From positions 7,554-71,553 of the forward strand of contig DASZMV010000030.1 in assembly GCA_035551675.1 (NCBI GenBank): DNA of 64,000 bases, written 5' to 3'. This document shows positions 38,221-48,977 of this stretch, in pieces. The DNA is from JAFECT01 sp035551675. Lineage in GTDB: Bacteria; Pseudomonadota; Alphaproteobacteria; Caulobacterales; Caulobacteraceae. The translations under genes and the position numbers were made by a program. Numbering within the stretch: position 1 is the first letter of the stretch; each line of letters opens with the position of its first letter. Below the pieces are notes generated by a model, which ran no database searches, had not been told where the DNA came from, and was given only the letters and a program-made list of their open reading frames with translations.

Positions 38221-38699
38221 GCCGTCGCCGGCCGGGGCGGGGTGGTGACTGCGGCCGCCTTGCGGGTCCTCTGGAACCGCCGCAGGCCGGACTTGTCGAC
38301 CAGCTTGCGCAGCACCCTGAGCGGCAGGGCGAAGAAGAAGGGCGCCGGCTCGCGGAAATAGGCGATCTTGCGGACCTCATTCTCGATCACCCAGACGCAG
38401 GTGGTCCCCGCCTGGAAATAGACCGTATCGCCCGACCCGCAGACCCGCGTGCCGCCCTCGTCGAAGTGGAGGGTCATGCCGCCCTCGATGATCTGGCAGA
38501 TCTCGTCCTCGTCGTAGAACCAGCGGAACGAGCCTGCCGTGCAGTGCCACAACAAGGTGATCTGAAGCTTGTCCTCGCTCAGGAACAGCACCGAATTGCG
38601 CGCGACCGGATCGCCCGCCAGCACGTGCCGCGCCGAGATCGGCGCCGGCTTGTAAACGGCGTTGTCGCCTGCCTTGGCGACGATGATCTTGGCCGTCAT
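38217..38699 (-). CDS. Cupin-domain protein
   Basis: A 160-residue single-cupin protein: ITLLWHCTAGSFRWFYDEDEI and ICQIIEGGMTLHFDEGGT (motif 1 region), then GDTVYFQAGTTCVWVIENEV (motif 2). It resembles the EutQ / ureidoglycine aminohydrolase-type cupins. The usual motif 1 histidine pair is not seen, so metal binding is uncertain. A basic tail (LRRFQRTRKAAAV) follows. Function unknown. Confidence 0.8.
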   Translation of the reverse strand: MTAKIIVAKAGDNAVYKPAPISARHVLAGDPVARNSVLFLSEDKLQITLLWHCTAGSFRWFYDEDEICQIIEGGMTLHFDEGGTRVCGSGDTVYFQAGTTCVWVIENEVRKIAYFREPAPFFFALPLRVLRKLVDKSGLRRFQRTRKAAAVTTPPRPATA

Positions 38700-38876
38700 G
38701 AACGCCTCCCCCAGAGGACTCTAGCCAGTGGACATGAACGCAGTGGACTCGGGAACGCCTACGCTTTGACGGAGCCGGTTCCGTTGCCCACGGTCCAACC
38801 CTCGCCACCGTATCCAGCCCGATTTGACCTAATCGGGCGTTAAGGCTCCCCGGACGCCACGCTGCGCCGCAGATGC

Positions 38877-39878
38877 TCAGGCCAGGAAAAGCCGCCCGAG
38901 GAAATACAGCCCCGCCGCGATCAAGCCCGCCGCCGGCATGGTCACCACCCAGGCGACGACGATGCCGCGCGCCACGTTCCAGCGCACCGCCGAGGCTCGC
39001 CGCGCGGCGCCCACGCCGACGATGGCGCCGGTGATCGTGTGCGTGGTCGAGACCGGAATCCCGAGGTTGGTGAACAGGAACAGCGTCATCGCGCCGCCGG
39101 TCTCGGCGCAGAATCCCTGCATGGGCGTGAGGCGGGTGATCTTCGAGCCCATGGTGTGCACGATGCGCCAGCCGCCCCACAGCGTGCCCAGCGCCATCGC
39201 CGCCTGACAGCACAGCACCACCCACATCGGCACGTGGAAATGCCCGCCGCTGAGACCGTGCGCGAAGAGCAAGGCGGCGATGATCCCCATGGTCTTTTGC
39301 GCGTCGTTGCCGCCATGGCCGAGCGAGTAGAGCGACGCCGAAAGGAACTGCAGGGTCCGGAACACCCGGTCGACCCGCGCGGGCGCCACCTTCACGAAGA
39401 TCCACGACACCGCGAGAATGAGCAGAAGCGCCAGTACGAAGCCGAGCGCCGGCGACACCACGATGGCGCCGATGGTCTTGCTGACGCCCTGCCAGACGAT
39501 CGCCGACGTCCCCGCCTTGGCGATCCCCGCGCCCAGCAGCCCGCCCACCAGGGCGTGCGAGCTCGACGAGGGAATACCCCCGGCCCAGGTGATCAGGTTC
39601 CACGCGATCGCGCCGCCGAGCGCGCCGAAGACCACCGCGTCGTCGACGATATGGACATCCACAATGCCCGAGCCGACCGTCGAGGCCACGTGCAGGCCGA
39701 ACACCAGAAAGGCGATGAAGTTGAAGAACGCGGCCCACACCACCGCCCAGCGCGGCGACAGCACGCGCGTCGACACGATGGTGGCGATCGAATTCGCCGA
39801 ATCGTGAAGTCCGTTCAGGAAGTCGAAAATAAGCGCGACGGCGACCAGGCCCGCCAGCAGCAGCGATGGCCCATCCAT
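38877..39878 (-). CDS. pit: Low-affinity inorganic phosphate transporter Pit
   Basis: A 333-residue inner-membrane transporter with about nine membrane segments. Both halves carry the PHO-4 signature: FDFLNGLHDSANSIATIVST near the N-terminus and YSLGHGGNDAQKTMGIIAAL in the second half, with SSSSHALVGGLLGA between and PVSTTHTITGAIVGVGAARR near the end. It moves phosphate with metal or protons. The DUF47 gene 16 bp upstream is the usual PhoU-like partner. Confidence 0.95.
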   Translation of the reverse strand: MDGPSLLLAGLVAVALIFDFLNGLHDSANSIATIVSTRVLSPRWAVVWAAFFNFIAFLVFGLHVASTVGSGIVDVHIVDDAVVFGALGGAIAWNLITWAGGIPSSSSHALVGGLLGAGIAKAGTSAIVWQGVSKTIGAIVVSPALGFVLALLLILAVSWIFVKVAPARVDRVFRTLQFLSASLYSLGHGGNDAQKTMGIIAALLFAHGLSGGHFHVPMWVVLCCQAAMALGTLWGGWRIVHTMGSKITRLTPMQGFCAETGGAMTLFLFTNLGIPVSTTHTITGAIVGVGAARRASAVRWNVARGIVVAWVVTMPAAGLIAAGLYFLGRLFLA

Positions 39879-39894
39879 CAGAGTAACGAGGCCA

Positions 39895-40536
39895 TCAAAT
39901 GTGCTCGACCAGGATGCCGCTCAGCTGGTCGGCCACGTCCTCGTAACGGTCCATCACCTTCTCCAGGTGATCGTAGATGTCCGAGGTGACATAAAATCCC
40001 ATGGGGTCCTGGCGCTGCGCCCGGAAGGCGGCGGTCAGGCCGTTGTTGTGCACCTCGTCCGCCTGGCCCTCGAGCCGGATGATCTTTTCGGTGAGCGCCG
40101 TCAGCTTTGTTCCGTTACGGCCCAGGTCGCGCAACAACGGCACCGCATCGGCGGTCACCTTGGCCGCGGCCGAGATCAGGGCGCCCATCTCGCGCATGTT
40201 CGGTTCGAAGGTCGTGACCTCGAACAACCGGGTGGCGCGGGCGGTCTTCTGCATCTGGTCGATGGCGTCGTCGAGCGAGGTGGTCAGGCCCTGGATATCG
40301 CCGCGGTCGAAGGGCGTGATGAAGGTGCGCCGGACCGCCAGCAGCACCTCGCGCGTCACCTGGTCCGCCTCCGACTCCAGCCGGTTGATCTCGGTCGACC
40401 AGTGCGGCACCGCCTCGCCGCCCTCCAGCATGCGCTCCAGCGCGGCCGCGCCTTCGACCAGCAAGGCCGCGTGCTGTTCGAAGAAATCGAAGAACCGCGC
40501 CTCCTTGGGCATCAGTTTCTGGAAGATGTCGAACAT
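39895..40536 (-). CDS. DUF47 / PhoU-like Pit accessory protein
   Basis: A 213-residue all-helical cytosolic protein of the TIGR00153 family: FFDFFEQHAALLVEGAAAL, then INRLESEADQVTREVLLAVRR and ITPFDRGDIQGLTTSLDDAID, with repeated acidic ExxxD metal-binding helices. It is thought to regulate Pit activity. First gene of the DUF47-pit operon. Confidence 0.93.
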   Translation of the reverse strand: MFDIFQKLMPKEARFFDFFEQHAALLVEGAAALERMLEGGEAVPHWSTEINRLESEADQVTREVLLAVRRTFITPFDRGDIQGLTTSLDDAIDQMQKTARATRLFEVTTFEPNMREMGALISAAAKVTADAVPLLRDLGRNGTKLTALTEKIIRLEGQADEVHNNGLTAAFRAQRQDPMGFYVTSDIYDHLEKVMDRYEDVADQLSGILVEHI

Positions 40537-40691
40537 GGCCCGCCCCGCCGCGTCCGCGTACGGACGATGTCCGGTCCTTACCCCGCCGGCTGCGGCGCGT
40601 CTCGCAATATTCTCGCCCTTGGGCGAAGGTTGCGCGGACGCCGCACCGCCCTTTCGCGAGCGGGCGGGAACCGAATAGATTGCGGCTCACT

Positions 40692-41747
40692 ATGGAAACT
40701 CCGGCGCCCCCGCAACGCATCGACACCCCCGCCGCCTGGCGCGCCGCCGATCTGCGTCCGGACGAATGGGCCCACGCCCTGACGCCGGCCGAGATCGGTG
40801 AGATCGAAACCGCAGCGACGGCGCTGGTCGCGCGCGGCGCCGACCTCGGCTCTCTCACCGCCGGCGATTTCCCGATCCCGACCCTCGCGCCGCGCCTGAG
40901 CGCCATCCTCGATCACGAGGTTCTGAACGGCCGCGGTTTCGCGGTGCTCTCAGGTTTGGACCCGTCGCGCCTGACGCGAGCGGAGAATGCGGCCGCCTTT
41001 GTCGGGCTCGGCGCCCATCTCGGAAATCCGCGGCCGCAGAACGCCAAGGGCCATCTGCTCGGTCACGTGAAGGACCTCGGCCGCTCCAGCGACGATCCGA
41101 CCGCGCGCATCTACCAGACCAACGAGCGTCAGACCTATCACACCGACTCCGCCGACGTGGTCGCCCTGATGTGCCTGCAGCCGGCCAGGCGCGGCGGCCG
41201 CTCCAGCCTGGTCAGCTCGGTCGCGATCTACAACGCGATGCGCCAGGCGGCGCCGGACCTCGCGCTCACCCTGTTCGACCCGATCGAAACCGATCGCCGC
41301 GGCGAAGTCGCTGACGGCGAGCGTCCCTATTTCACCATCCCGGTGTTCAACTGGTTCGAGGGCCGCTTCGCTGGCATCTTCCAGCGCCAGTACATCGACT
41401 CCGCGCGCCGCTTCGACGGCGTCGCGCCGCTGACCGACAAACAGCGCGCCGCGCTCGACCTGTTGGAGGCCCTGGCCAACGATCCTCAATTCCACATCGA
41501 GATCGACTTCCATCCCGGCGACATCCAGCTGGTGAACAACCACGTCCTGTTCCACGACCGCACCGCCTTCGAAGACTGGCTCGAACCCGCGCGCCGCCGC
41601 CACCTCCTGCGCCTCTGGCTCGCGCCGTCGAACGCGCAACCCTTACCCCCGATATTCTCGGAACGCTTCGGCACGGTCACCCCCGGCCAACGCGGCGGCG
41701 TCACCGCCCCGCGCGAAATCTGGAACGTCCCGCTCGAAGCGGAGTAA
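40692..41747 (+). CDS. TauD/TfdA-family Fe(II)/2-oxoglutarate dioxygenase
   Basis: A 351-residue dioxygenase with the facial triad H150-x-D152 (QTYHTDSADVV) and a distal His in LVNNHVLFHDR, plus the 2-oxoglutarate-binding Arg in ARRRHLLRLWLA. It probably hydroxylates a small carboxylate, amine or sulfonate; the substrate cannot be read from the sequence. The ATG at 40692 is preferred to an upstream TTG in frame. Its stop is 8 bases from a type C repeat. Confidence 0.9.
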   Translation: METPAPPQRIDTPAAWRAADLRPDEWAHALTPAEIGEIETAATALVARGADLGSLTAGDFPIPTLAPRLSAILDHEVLNGRGFAVLSGLDPSRLTRAENAAAFVGLGAHLGNPRPQNAKGHLLGHVKDLGRSSDDPTARIYQTNERQTYHTDSADVVALMCLQPARRGGRSSLVSSVAIYNAMRQAAPDLALTLFDPIETDRRGEVADGERPYFTIPVFNWFEGRFAGIFQRQYIDSARRFDGVAPLTDKQRAALDLLEALANDPQFHIEIDFHPGDIQLVNNHVLFHDRTAFEDWLEPARRRHLLRLWLAPSNAQPLPPIFSERFGTVTPGQRGGVTAPREIWNVPLEAE

Positions 41748-41754
41748 GGAAAGA

Positions 41755-41884
41755 TTGCCCACGAAAAACACGAAAAGGGCTAATCGCCCCGCGTCGCAGA
41801 CGCGCTTCAATCGATGGCGCTCCGCGCGGGAGATTCGCGCCGGAAACGCTAACTGTTCGTGCTTTTCGTGTTTTTCGTGGGCAA
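41755..41884. repeat. Inverted repeat, family C (copy 1)
   Basis: Perfect 23-base arms TTGCCCACGAAAAACACGAAAAG at 41755-41777 and its complement at 41862-41884, 84 bases apart. The right arm also encodes the last residues of the symporter gene, whose TAG stop at 41849-41851 lies in the spacer. Related arms occur at 43726 and 50862. Confidence 0.9.
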
Positions 41885-43144
41885 CTCTTTCTCTTGCTCC
41901 GTTGACTTCCACCGCCCCGCCCAAACGGTGACCGCCAAATCCGCGGTGACATTCCCTAACGTCCGCGCGAAGTCGAGGATCGGTTCGACCGACAGCAGCA
42001 GCGGCAGGATCGCGATCGGCAGGTTCATCGCGATGCACAGCGGGATCAACACCGTCGCGAACGCCACCGAACTCGCCACCCCAACCCCGGCGAGCGACAT
42101 CAACGCCGCCAGACCCACGCTGATCAACAGCTTCGGCAGCGGAATCGCAACGCCGTACACCCCCGCCACATAGAGCACGATCGCCATGGTCGCCGCGGGA
42201 TTGGTCGCGCGGAACAGCGCCACCGCCATGGGAGTCACCAACCCGCGAATCCGTTCCGGCACGCCGAGCGTCTCGGCGCCCTGCAACATCACCGGCAGGG
42301 TCGCAATCGACGACTGGGTCGACAGCGCCATCAGCTGCGACGGCAGAAACGCCGCGAACAGCTTCAATAACGGCGTGCGCGAAAACAACGCCAGCGCCAT
42401 CGCCGGCAGGGCGCCGATCAGGCAGACGACCGAGACCAGGATCGCGTATTGCCCCAGCGTCGCGGCGACGCCCAGGCCCACCCGCGCGCCGATCGACAAG
42501 GCGAGAAAGAACACGCCCACGGGCGCGGCGATCAGGACCCAGCCGACGATGGTCAGCATGGTCGCCTGCACCGCCTCGAAGAACCCGGCCAGCGACGCGC
42601 GCCGCTCGCCGGTCTGCCGCGTCGCCGCCAGGCCGAACACCAGGGCGAACACCACCAAGGGCGCCATCGCGCCGTCCGCCGCCGCCTTCACCGGGTTCAC
42701 CGGGATCAGGCTCGAGATCCAGTCCGACAGCGTCGCCTGCGCCGGATGCGGCGCGCCGACGCCGGCCATCTGCCGCATCGCCTGCGCGACCGGCGCCGAG
42801 ATCGGCCACACGCGCAACGCCCCCGACGCCGCGATCGCGCCCAGCGCCGCCGACGCCAGCAACAAAACCGCGAAGGTCACCACCGTCCGCGCCGCATTGC
42901 CGCCGCCCTGCACCACGTCGGCCGATCGCGTCACGCCGACGAACACCAGGGCGAACACCAGGGGCACGATGGTCATGCGCAACGCTGCCAGCCACGCGCC
43001 GCCCAGCGCATTACCCAATCCCGCGGCGGAGGCGCGCCAGTCTATTCCCAGCGCATTGGGCGCAAACCAATCGATCCCGGCGCTCACCGCCAGGCCCAGG
43101 GCCATCCCCGCCAAGATCCGCGGCGCCAGCGCGTTCAGGTTCAT
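41849..43144 (-). CDS. Dicarboxylate/amino acid:cation symporter (DAACS family)
   Basis: A 431-residue GltP/DctA-type transporter with about eight membrane segments and two re-entrant hairpins. The signature serine-rich loop reads LSTQSSIATLP and FRATNPAATMAIVLYVAGVYG is the second transport motif, with GVGVASSVAFATVLIP near the end. It moves dicarboxylates or acidic amino acids with Na+ or H+. The last 11 residues (LPTKNTKSTNS) are encoded by the family C repeat arm, so the natural C-terminus has been replaced or extended. Confidence 0.9.
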   Translation of the reverse strand: MNLNALAPRILAGMALGLAVSAGIDWFAPNALGIDWRASAAGLGNALGGAWLAALRMTIVPLVFALVFVGVTRSADVVQGGGNAARTVVTFAVLLLASAALGAIAASGALRVWPISAPVAQAMRQMAGVGAPHPAQATLSDWISSLIPVNPVKAAADGAMAPLVVFALVFGLAATRQTGERRASLAGFFEAVQATMLTIVGWVLIAAPVGVFFLALSIGARVGLGVAATLGQYAILVSVVCLIGALPAMALALFSRTPLLKLFAAFLPSQLMALSTQSSIATLPVMLQGAETLGVPERIRGLVTPMAVALFRATNPAATMAIVLYVAGVYGVAIPLPKLLISVGLAALMSLAGVGVASSVAFATVLIPLCIAMNLPIAILPLLLSVEPILDFARTLGNVTADLAVTVWAGRWKSTEQEKELPTKNTKSTNS

Positions 43145-43254
43145 GCCCTTGGGATACGCGCGCCCGCGCGGTCAGGGCAAAGGCTTTTCCGCGCCGGTTG
43201 CGCCGCGTCCGCGGCTCTGCTCTTTCTCGCGCCGAACTTTAGGAGGGAATCGCC

Positions 43255-43662
43255 ATGGCCCACTGGCTGGTGAAATCCGAGCCCGGAACCTGGTCCTGGG
43301 ACCAGCATCAAAAGGGGGGCGACGACGCCTGGACCGGCGTGCGCAATCACCAGGCCAAGCTGTACCTGGCGGCGATGAAGAAGGGCGACCCGGTCCTCTT
43401 CTACCACTCCGGCGACGACAAGGCGGTGGTGGGCGTGACGAAGGTGGTCAAGCCCGCCTACCCCGACCCGACCGACGCGACCGGCAAGTTCGTGGCCGTG
43501 GACCTGAAGGCGTCGAAGGCGCTGAAGCACCCGGTTCCGCTGACCGCCATCAAGGCGCAGAAGGCGCTCGCCGACATGGTCCTGGTAAAAAACTCCCGCC
43601 TGTCGGTGCAGCCGGTCACCGACGCGGAGTGGGAGAAGATCGTGAAGATGGGCGAGAGCTGA
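43255..43662 (+). CDS. EVE-domain protein
   Basis: A 135-residue PUA-like EVE domain protein: HWLVKSEPGTWSWDQH, then WTGVRNHQAKLYLAAMKKGD and VLFYHSGDDKAVVGVTKVVK. EVE domains bind modified nucleobases in DNA or RNA; this single-domain form is widespread in Proteobacteria and its target is unknown. The ATG follows AGGAGGGA at ideal spacing. Confidence 0.93.
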   Translation: MAHWLVKSEPGTWSWDQHQKGGDDAWTGVRNHQAKLYLAAMKKGDPVLFYHSGDDKAVVGVTKVVKPAYPDPTDATGKFVAVDLKASKALKHPVPLTAIKAQKALADMVLVKNSRLSVQPVTDAEWEKIVKMGES

Positions 43663-43725
43663 TTCCCGGCGGGCCGGTGGTCCGACGATCAGGATTGAAC
43701 GAGCCGACGGCTCGCACGGAAGCGC

Positions 43726-43785
43726 GACGCCATTCCTTGCTCGTGTGGTTCGTGTCGTTCGTGGACAATCTTCTCTAGCGACCGA
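43726..43785. repeat. Repeat family C half-element (copy 2)
   Basis: TTGCTCGTGTGGTTCGTGTCGTTCGTGGACAA matches the right arm type of family C (compare 50982-51010), but no matching left arm precedes it. A family B fragment follows directly. Confidence 0.6.
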
Positions 43786-43799
43786 AGAAGTTGAGATGC

Positions 43800-43865
43800 G
43801 ACGGCCGCCCCGTCACCGCGGGCTCCGCGCTTCTCTGCGTCCTCTGCGCTAATCCGGCGCAACTG
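43800..43865. repeat. Repeat family B fragment (copy 4)
   Basis: CGGCCGCCCCGTCACCGCGGG then CTCCGCGCTTCTCTGCGTCC and TCTGCGCTAATCCGGCGCAA match the right half of family B (28901-28935, 49040-49080). It overlaps the TAA stop of the racemase gene at 43849, so the C-terminal end of that protein lies in the repeat. Confidence 0.6.
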
Positions 43866-45042
43866 GATCCACCAGCACCTTCCGTTCGCGCAACCCCGCA
43901 ATCTCCCCGTCCGTAAACCCCCAGTCGCGCAAGACCTCGTCGTTGTGCTCGCCGGCGCCCGGCGGCGCGCCCTGGATACGGCCCGGCGTCTGCGAAAACC
44001 GCGGCGCGGGCGCGGGCTGGACGACCCCGCCGCGTTCGACGAAGGCGTCGCGCGCGCGGTTGTGCGCATGCGACGGCGCCTCGTCGAGCGACAGCACCGC
44101 CGCCGCGCAGACGTCCTTGCCGGCGAGCGTCGCTTCCCAATGATCGCGCGTTTCGCGCGCGACCGCCGCGGCGATTTCCTCGCGCAACCTGGGCCAGGTT
44201 TCAGGCGTCATGTAATCCGCAACGGCGGCGATACCCAGCGCCTGTTGCATCGCGCCGAAGAACTGCGGCTCGAGCGGCCCCAGCGACAACCACTTGCCGT
44301 CGCGGCATCGATAGACGTCGTAAAACGGCGCGCCGCCGTCGAGGAAGTTGCTGCGCCGCCCATCGCGCCACAGCCCCGCCGCCTTCAATCCGTAGATCGG
44401 CGCCATCAGGGTCGCGGCCCCGTCGGTCATCGCCGCGTCGATCACCTGGCCCTTGCCGGTCTCGCGCGCGCTGATGATCGCCGCCAACAGCCCGAAGGCC
44501 AGAAACATCGCGCCGCCGCCATAGTCGCCCACCAGGTTGAGCGGCGGAACCGGCCGTTCCTCCGTTCCGATCGCGTGCAAGGCGCCGCTCAGCGCGACGT
44601 AGTTGATGTCGTGGCCGGCGCTCTGCGCATAGGGGCCGTACTGTCCCCAGCCGGTCATGCGCCCATAAACCAGCCGCGGATTGCGCGCGAGCGCCACGTC
44701 GGGCCCGAGACCCAGCCGCTCCATCACGCCCGGACGAAACCCCTCGAACGCCGCATCCGCCCGTTCCATCAGGCTGAGACACGTCTCCACCGCGGCCGGC
44801 TGTTTCAGGTCGAGCGCCAGGCTGCGCCGCCCGCGCCCCGTCACGTCGTACGCGTCCGCCGGCCCGCCCGGCCACCCATTTGACGACCGCCCCGGCCGAT
44901 CGATGCGGATCACGTCCGCGCCCGCGTCGCTCAACATCATCCCGCAGAACGGCCCCGGCCCGATCCCCCCGAACTCGACCACGCGCACCCCCGCGAGAGG
45001 GCCGGAGCGGCGTCGGGCATGTGAAGGGTCAGTCGGGTCCAC
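43849..45042 (-). CDS. Alpha-methylacyl-CoA racemase (CaiB/BaiF family)
   Basis: A 397-residue class III CoA-transferase-fold racemase. Diagnostic segments: GPGPFCGMMLSDAGADVIRI, AFEGFRPGVMERLGLGPDV, AQSAGHDINYVALSGALHAI and PPLNLVGDYGGGAMFLAFGL, with the catalytic His-Asp of the AGHDINY motif and the conserved Glu/Asp of PLNLVGD. It interconverts R and S 2-methylacyl-CoA esters so that branched-chain acyl-CoAs can enter beta-oxidation. Divergent from an acyl-CoA ligase gene, with 116 bp between. Confidence 0.93.
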   Translation of the reverse strand: MDPTDPSHARRRSGPLAGVRVVEFGGIGPGPFCGMMLSDAGADVIRIDRPGRSSNGWPGGPADAYDVTGRGRRSLALDLKQPAAVETCLSLMERADAAFEGFRPGVMERLGLGPDVALARNPRLVYGRMTGWGQYGPYAQSAGHDINYVALSGALHAIGTEERPVPPLNLVGDYGGGAMFLAFGLLAAIISARETGKGQVIDAAMTDGAATLMAPIYGLKAAGLWRDGRRSNFLDGGAPFYDVYRCRDGKWLSLGPLEPQFFGAMQQALGIAAVADYMTPETWPRLREEIAAAVARETRDHWEATLAGKDVCAAAVLSLDEAPSHAHNRARDAFVERGGVVQPAPAPRFSQTPGRIQGAPPGAGEHNDEVLRDWGFTDGEIAGLRERKVLVDPVAPD

Positions 45043-45158
45043 GGCGATCCTCGATGTCTTGTCCGCCGACTATCGCGGTTTCCGCCGCCGCAACCAAGCG
45101 GTCTGGTCGTCGCCGCCGGTTCCGGATAGGAGTCCATCGATCCGCTCGGAGACGAACG

Positions 45159-46844
<1,686 letters not shown>

Positions 46845-46952
46845 CGGCGAGGGACGCAGTGCGCTCGCCCTTCGTTCCTGAAAGACCGCCGTGGCGCGTC
46901 AGTGACGTGCGCGCGTTCAATGCCTCATCGACACCGCCAGCGTGAAGGTACG

Positions 46953-47225
46953 TTAGTCCTCCAAGCGCTTGAGCAATTGGCCGGCGATGCCGATGGCGTG
47001 GCCCGCGCGTAGGGCCGGATCTTCGGGGTGTCCGGCGAGGTCACGAATGGATTGCAGTCCATCTTTGGCGATGTCGATCTTGCCGTTGAGCTTTTGGATG
47101 TGCTCAAGCGCCGCTTTCAACTGCTTGGCGAAGCGATCGTGGTCAGGATCGCCGCGCCAGCCCCCGACCTTGCGCTCGTGCCATTCCTTCAGGGCTTTGA
47201 GATGATCTTCTTCCCGCGATGGCAT
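46953..47225 (-). CDS. Small helical protein of unknown function
   Basis: A 90-residue, mostly helical charged protein: EEDHLKALKEWHERKVGGWR, then FAKQLKAALEHIQKLNGKID with a possible coiled coil, and a C-terminus AIGIAGQLLKRLED. No recognised family. The frame continues upstream through the tRNA gene, which cannot be translated; the ATG at 47225 is the first good start after it. Convergent with the acyl-CoA ligase gene. Confidence 0.55.
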   Translation of the reverse strand: MPSREEDHLKALKEWHERKVGGWRGDPDHDRFAKQLKAALEHIQKLNGKIDIAKDGLQSIRDLAGHPEDPALRAGHAIGIAGQLLKRLED

Positions 47226-47356
47226 CGACTGTTCCCCCCAAAGCGCCAATGCAACCATAGCGGTTGACGCACGGGCGCCTAGGGCCTCGACCGACGCGCA
47301 TGTGGACAGCCGCCCCGGTGGGGCGTGGCGAGGTTTTGCGATGTCTGGAAGTTCAC

Positions 47357-47431
47357 TGGAGCGGGCGAGGCGATTCGAACGCCCGACCCCAACCTTGGCA
47401 AGGTTGTGCTCTACCCCTGAGCTACGCCCGC
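47357..47431 (-). tRNA. tRNA-Gly (anticodon GCC)
   Basis: Cloverleaf read by eye on the minus strand: acceptor GCGGGCG / CGCCCGC, D-arm GCTCAGGGGTAGAGC, anticodon loop TTGCCAA with GCC, T-arm GGGCGTTCGAATCGCC-type loop with TTCGAA, and an encoded CCA end after the discriminator T. Confidence 0.95.
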
Positions 47432-47650
47432 ACTCCGTGAGGGGCGGCTTATAGGCGAGGGGGGAGGGGGCGGGCAAGCCCCCTTTGCCTCGATGCGGCG
47501 TCCTGGACAATTCCTTCTGCGGCCCAGGTTGCCCCGGATCGCGCGTTCTTGTATTGTTCCGATTTTTACGCGAGCGGGAAAGCGCAACCGGACGGGCGCG
47601 TTTCGGCCGTAAATACGGTTGAAATACGGTGCGATGGTCCTCCGGCGGCC

Positions 47651-48433
47651 CTAGCGCGGGGCCATGCGGATGGCGCCGTCGAGGCGAATGCACTCGCCGT
47701 TGAGATAGAGGTTGCGGCACATCTCCAGGACCAGGGAGGCGTACTCCTCCGGGTGGCCCAGGCGCTTGGGGAAGGGGACCTGGGCGGCCAGGGCCTGCTG
47801 CACGTTCTCGGGCATGCCCGCCATCATCGGGGTCATCATGATCCCGGGCAGGATGGTCATCACCCGCACGCCCTCGGTCATCAGGTCGCGCGCGATCGGC
47901 AGGGTCATGGCGTAGACGCCGCCCTTCGACGCCGAATAGGCGGCCTGGCCGATCTGGCCGTCCTGGGCCGCGACCGAGGCGGTGGAGACGATCAGGCCGC
48001 GCTCGCCGTCCTCGAGCGCCGGCAGGGTCAGCATGCCCGCTGCGGACTTCGACAGACAGCGGAAGCTGCCGATCAGGTTGATGCGGATGACCCGTTCGAA
48101 GGCGGCCATGTCGTGGCCGCGGATTTCGCCGGTATCCTTGGCGCGGCTGACGGTCTTCTGGCCGATGGCGATGCCGGCGCAGTTGACCAGCACCCGCTCC
48201 TGGCCGTGCGCGGCGCGGGCCTTGGCCAGGCCCGCATCGACGCTGTCGTCCGAGGTCACGTCGACGTTGCAGAACAGGCCCTTGATCTCGGCCGCCACGG
48301 CTTCGCCCCGTTCGGCGTTCATGTCGAAGATCGCGACCTTGGCCCCCTGGGCCGCCAGCGCGCGGGCGGTGGCTTCGCCGAGGCCCGAGGCCGCGCCGGT
48401 GACGATGGCGGAAACGGATGCGTCGAGTTTCAT
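47651..48433 (-). CDS. 3-hydroxyacyl-CoA dehydrogenase type II-like SDR
   Basis: A 260-residue short-chain dehydrogenase: TGAASGLGEATARALAAQG (cofactor loop), NVDVTSDDSVDAG (the Asp that favours NAD), NCAGIA, and the active site Ser (IVSTASVAA) with YSASK. The pattern matches human HSD17B10-type enzymes that oxidise S-3-hydroxyacyl-CoAs, including branched ones, consistent with the nearby racemase and ligase. Bases 47432-47650 upstream hold only the tRNA flank and no clear promoter. Confidence 0.9.
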   Translation of the reverse strand: MKLDASVSAIVTGAASGLGEATARALAAQGAKVAIFDMNAERGEAVAAEIKGLFCNVDVTSDDSVDAGLAKARAAHGQERVLVNCAGIAIGQKTVSRAKDTGEIRGHDMAAFERVIRINLIGSFRCLSKSAAGMLTLPALEDGERGLIVSTASVAAQDGQIGQAAYSASKGGVYAMTLPIARDLMTEGVRVMTILPGIMMTPMMAGMPENVQQALAAQVPFPKRLGHPEEYASLVLEMCRNLYLNGECIRLDGAIRMAPR

Positions 48434-48491
48434 GGACGGGCCTTCGCTGTCGGAGTCATGATGGGATGGTTATGCGGCGGAGGGTTTAGCG

Positions 48492-48917
48492 GTGAGTACA
48501 GCGAATGCCAAACCGATGGAGGGGGAAGCCTTTGCGGCGGCCGATCCGCTCGCGCCCATCGACCGATCGCGCGCCCTGGTCCCCGCGGTCCAGCGGGTGA
48601 ACGAGATTCGCGTCCGGCGGGGGTTCTGGCCCAAGCTGAAGCGGCTCGCGCCGCGCATCCCCTTCGCCGCCGACGTGGTGTCGCTGTATTACTGCGCCAT
48701 GGATGATCAGACGCCGCGCGCGGCCAAGGCGATCATCCTGGCGGCGCTGGTCTGGTTCATCTCTCCGTTCTCCATTGTGCAGGACCTGATGGCCGGCATC
48801 GGCTTCGTCAGCGACGCGGCGGTGATCGCGGCCGTCATCGGCGTCGTCGGCGCAAATTTAAAGCCGCGCCACCGCGAACAAGCCAAGGCGGCGCTGAAGC
48901 GGTTGGCGGAGAGCTGA
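48492..48917 (+). CDS. YkvA family (DUF1232) membrane protein
   Basis: A 141-residue protein with a GTG start. After a charged N-terminus, the DUF1232 domain comprises FWPKLKRLAPRIPFAADVVS and ARAAKAIILAALVWFISPFS-like segments, then VQDLMAGIGFVSDAAVIAAV with two membrane helices. Function unknown. It is convergent with an oxygenase gene across a repeat-rich gap. Confidence 0.85.
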   Translation: MSTANAKPMEGEAFAAADPLAPIDRSRALVPAVQRVNEIRVRRGFWPKLKRLAPRIPFAADVVSLYYCAMDDQTPRAAKAIILAALVWFISPFSIVQDLMAGIGFVSDAAVIAAVIGVVGANLKPRHREQAKAALKRLAES

Positions 48918-48977
48918 AGAGGAAGGATGTCTCGGACTTAGGGCAGGAGACGGCTCCGCGTTCGGTGTGACGGCCTC

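Noticed and set aside
44880..45158. N-terminal extension of the acyl-CoA ligase
   Set aside because: It is antisense to the racemase gene and not ligase-like; the conserved region begins at 45159.
47226..47720. Open frame upstream of the small protein at 46953
   Set aside because: It reads through the tRNA-Gly gene on the same strand and has no protein-like composition.
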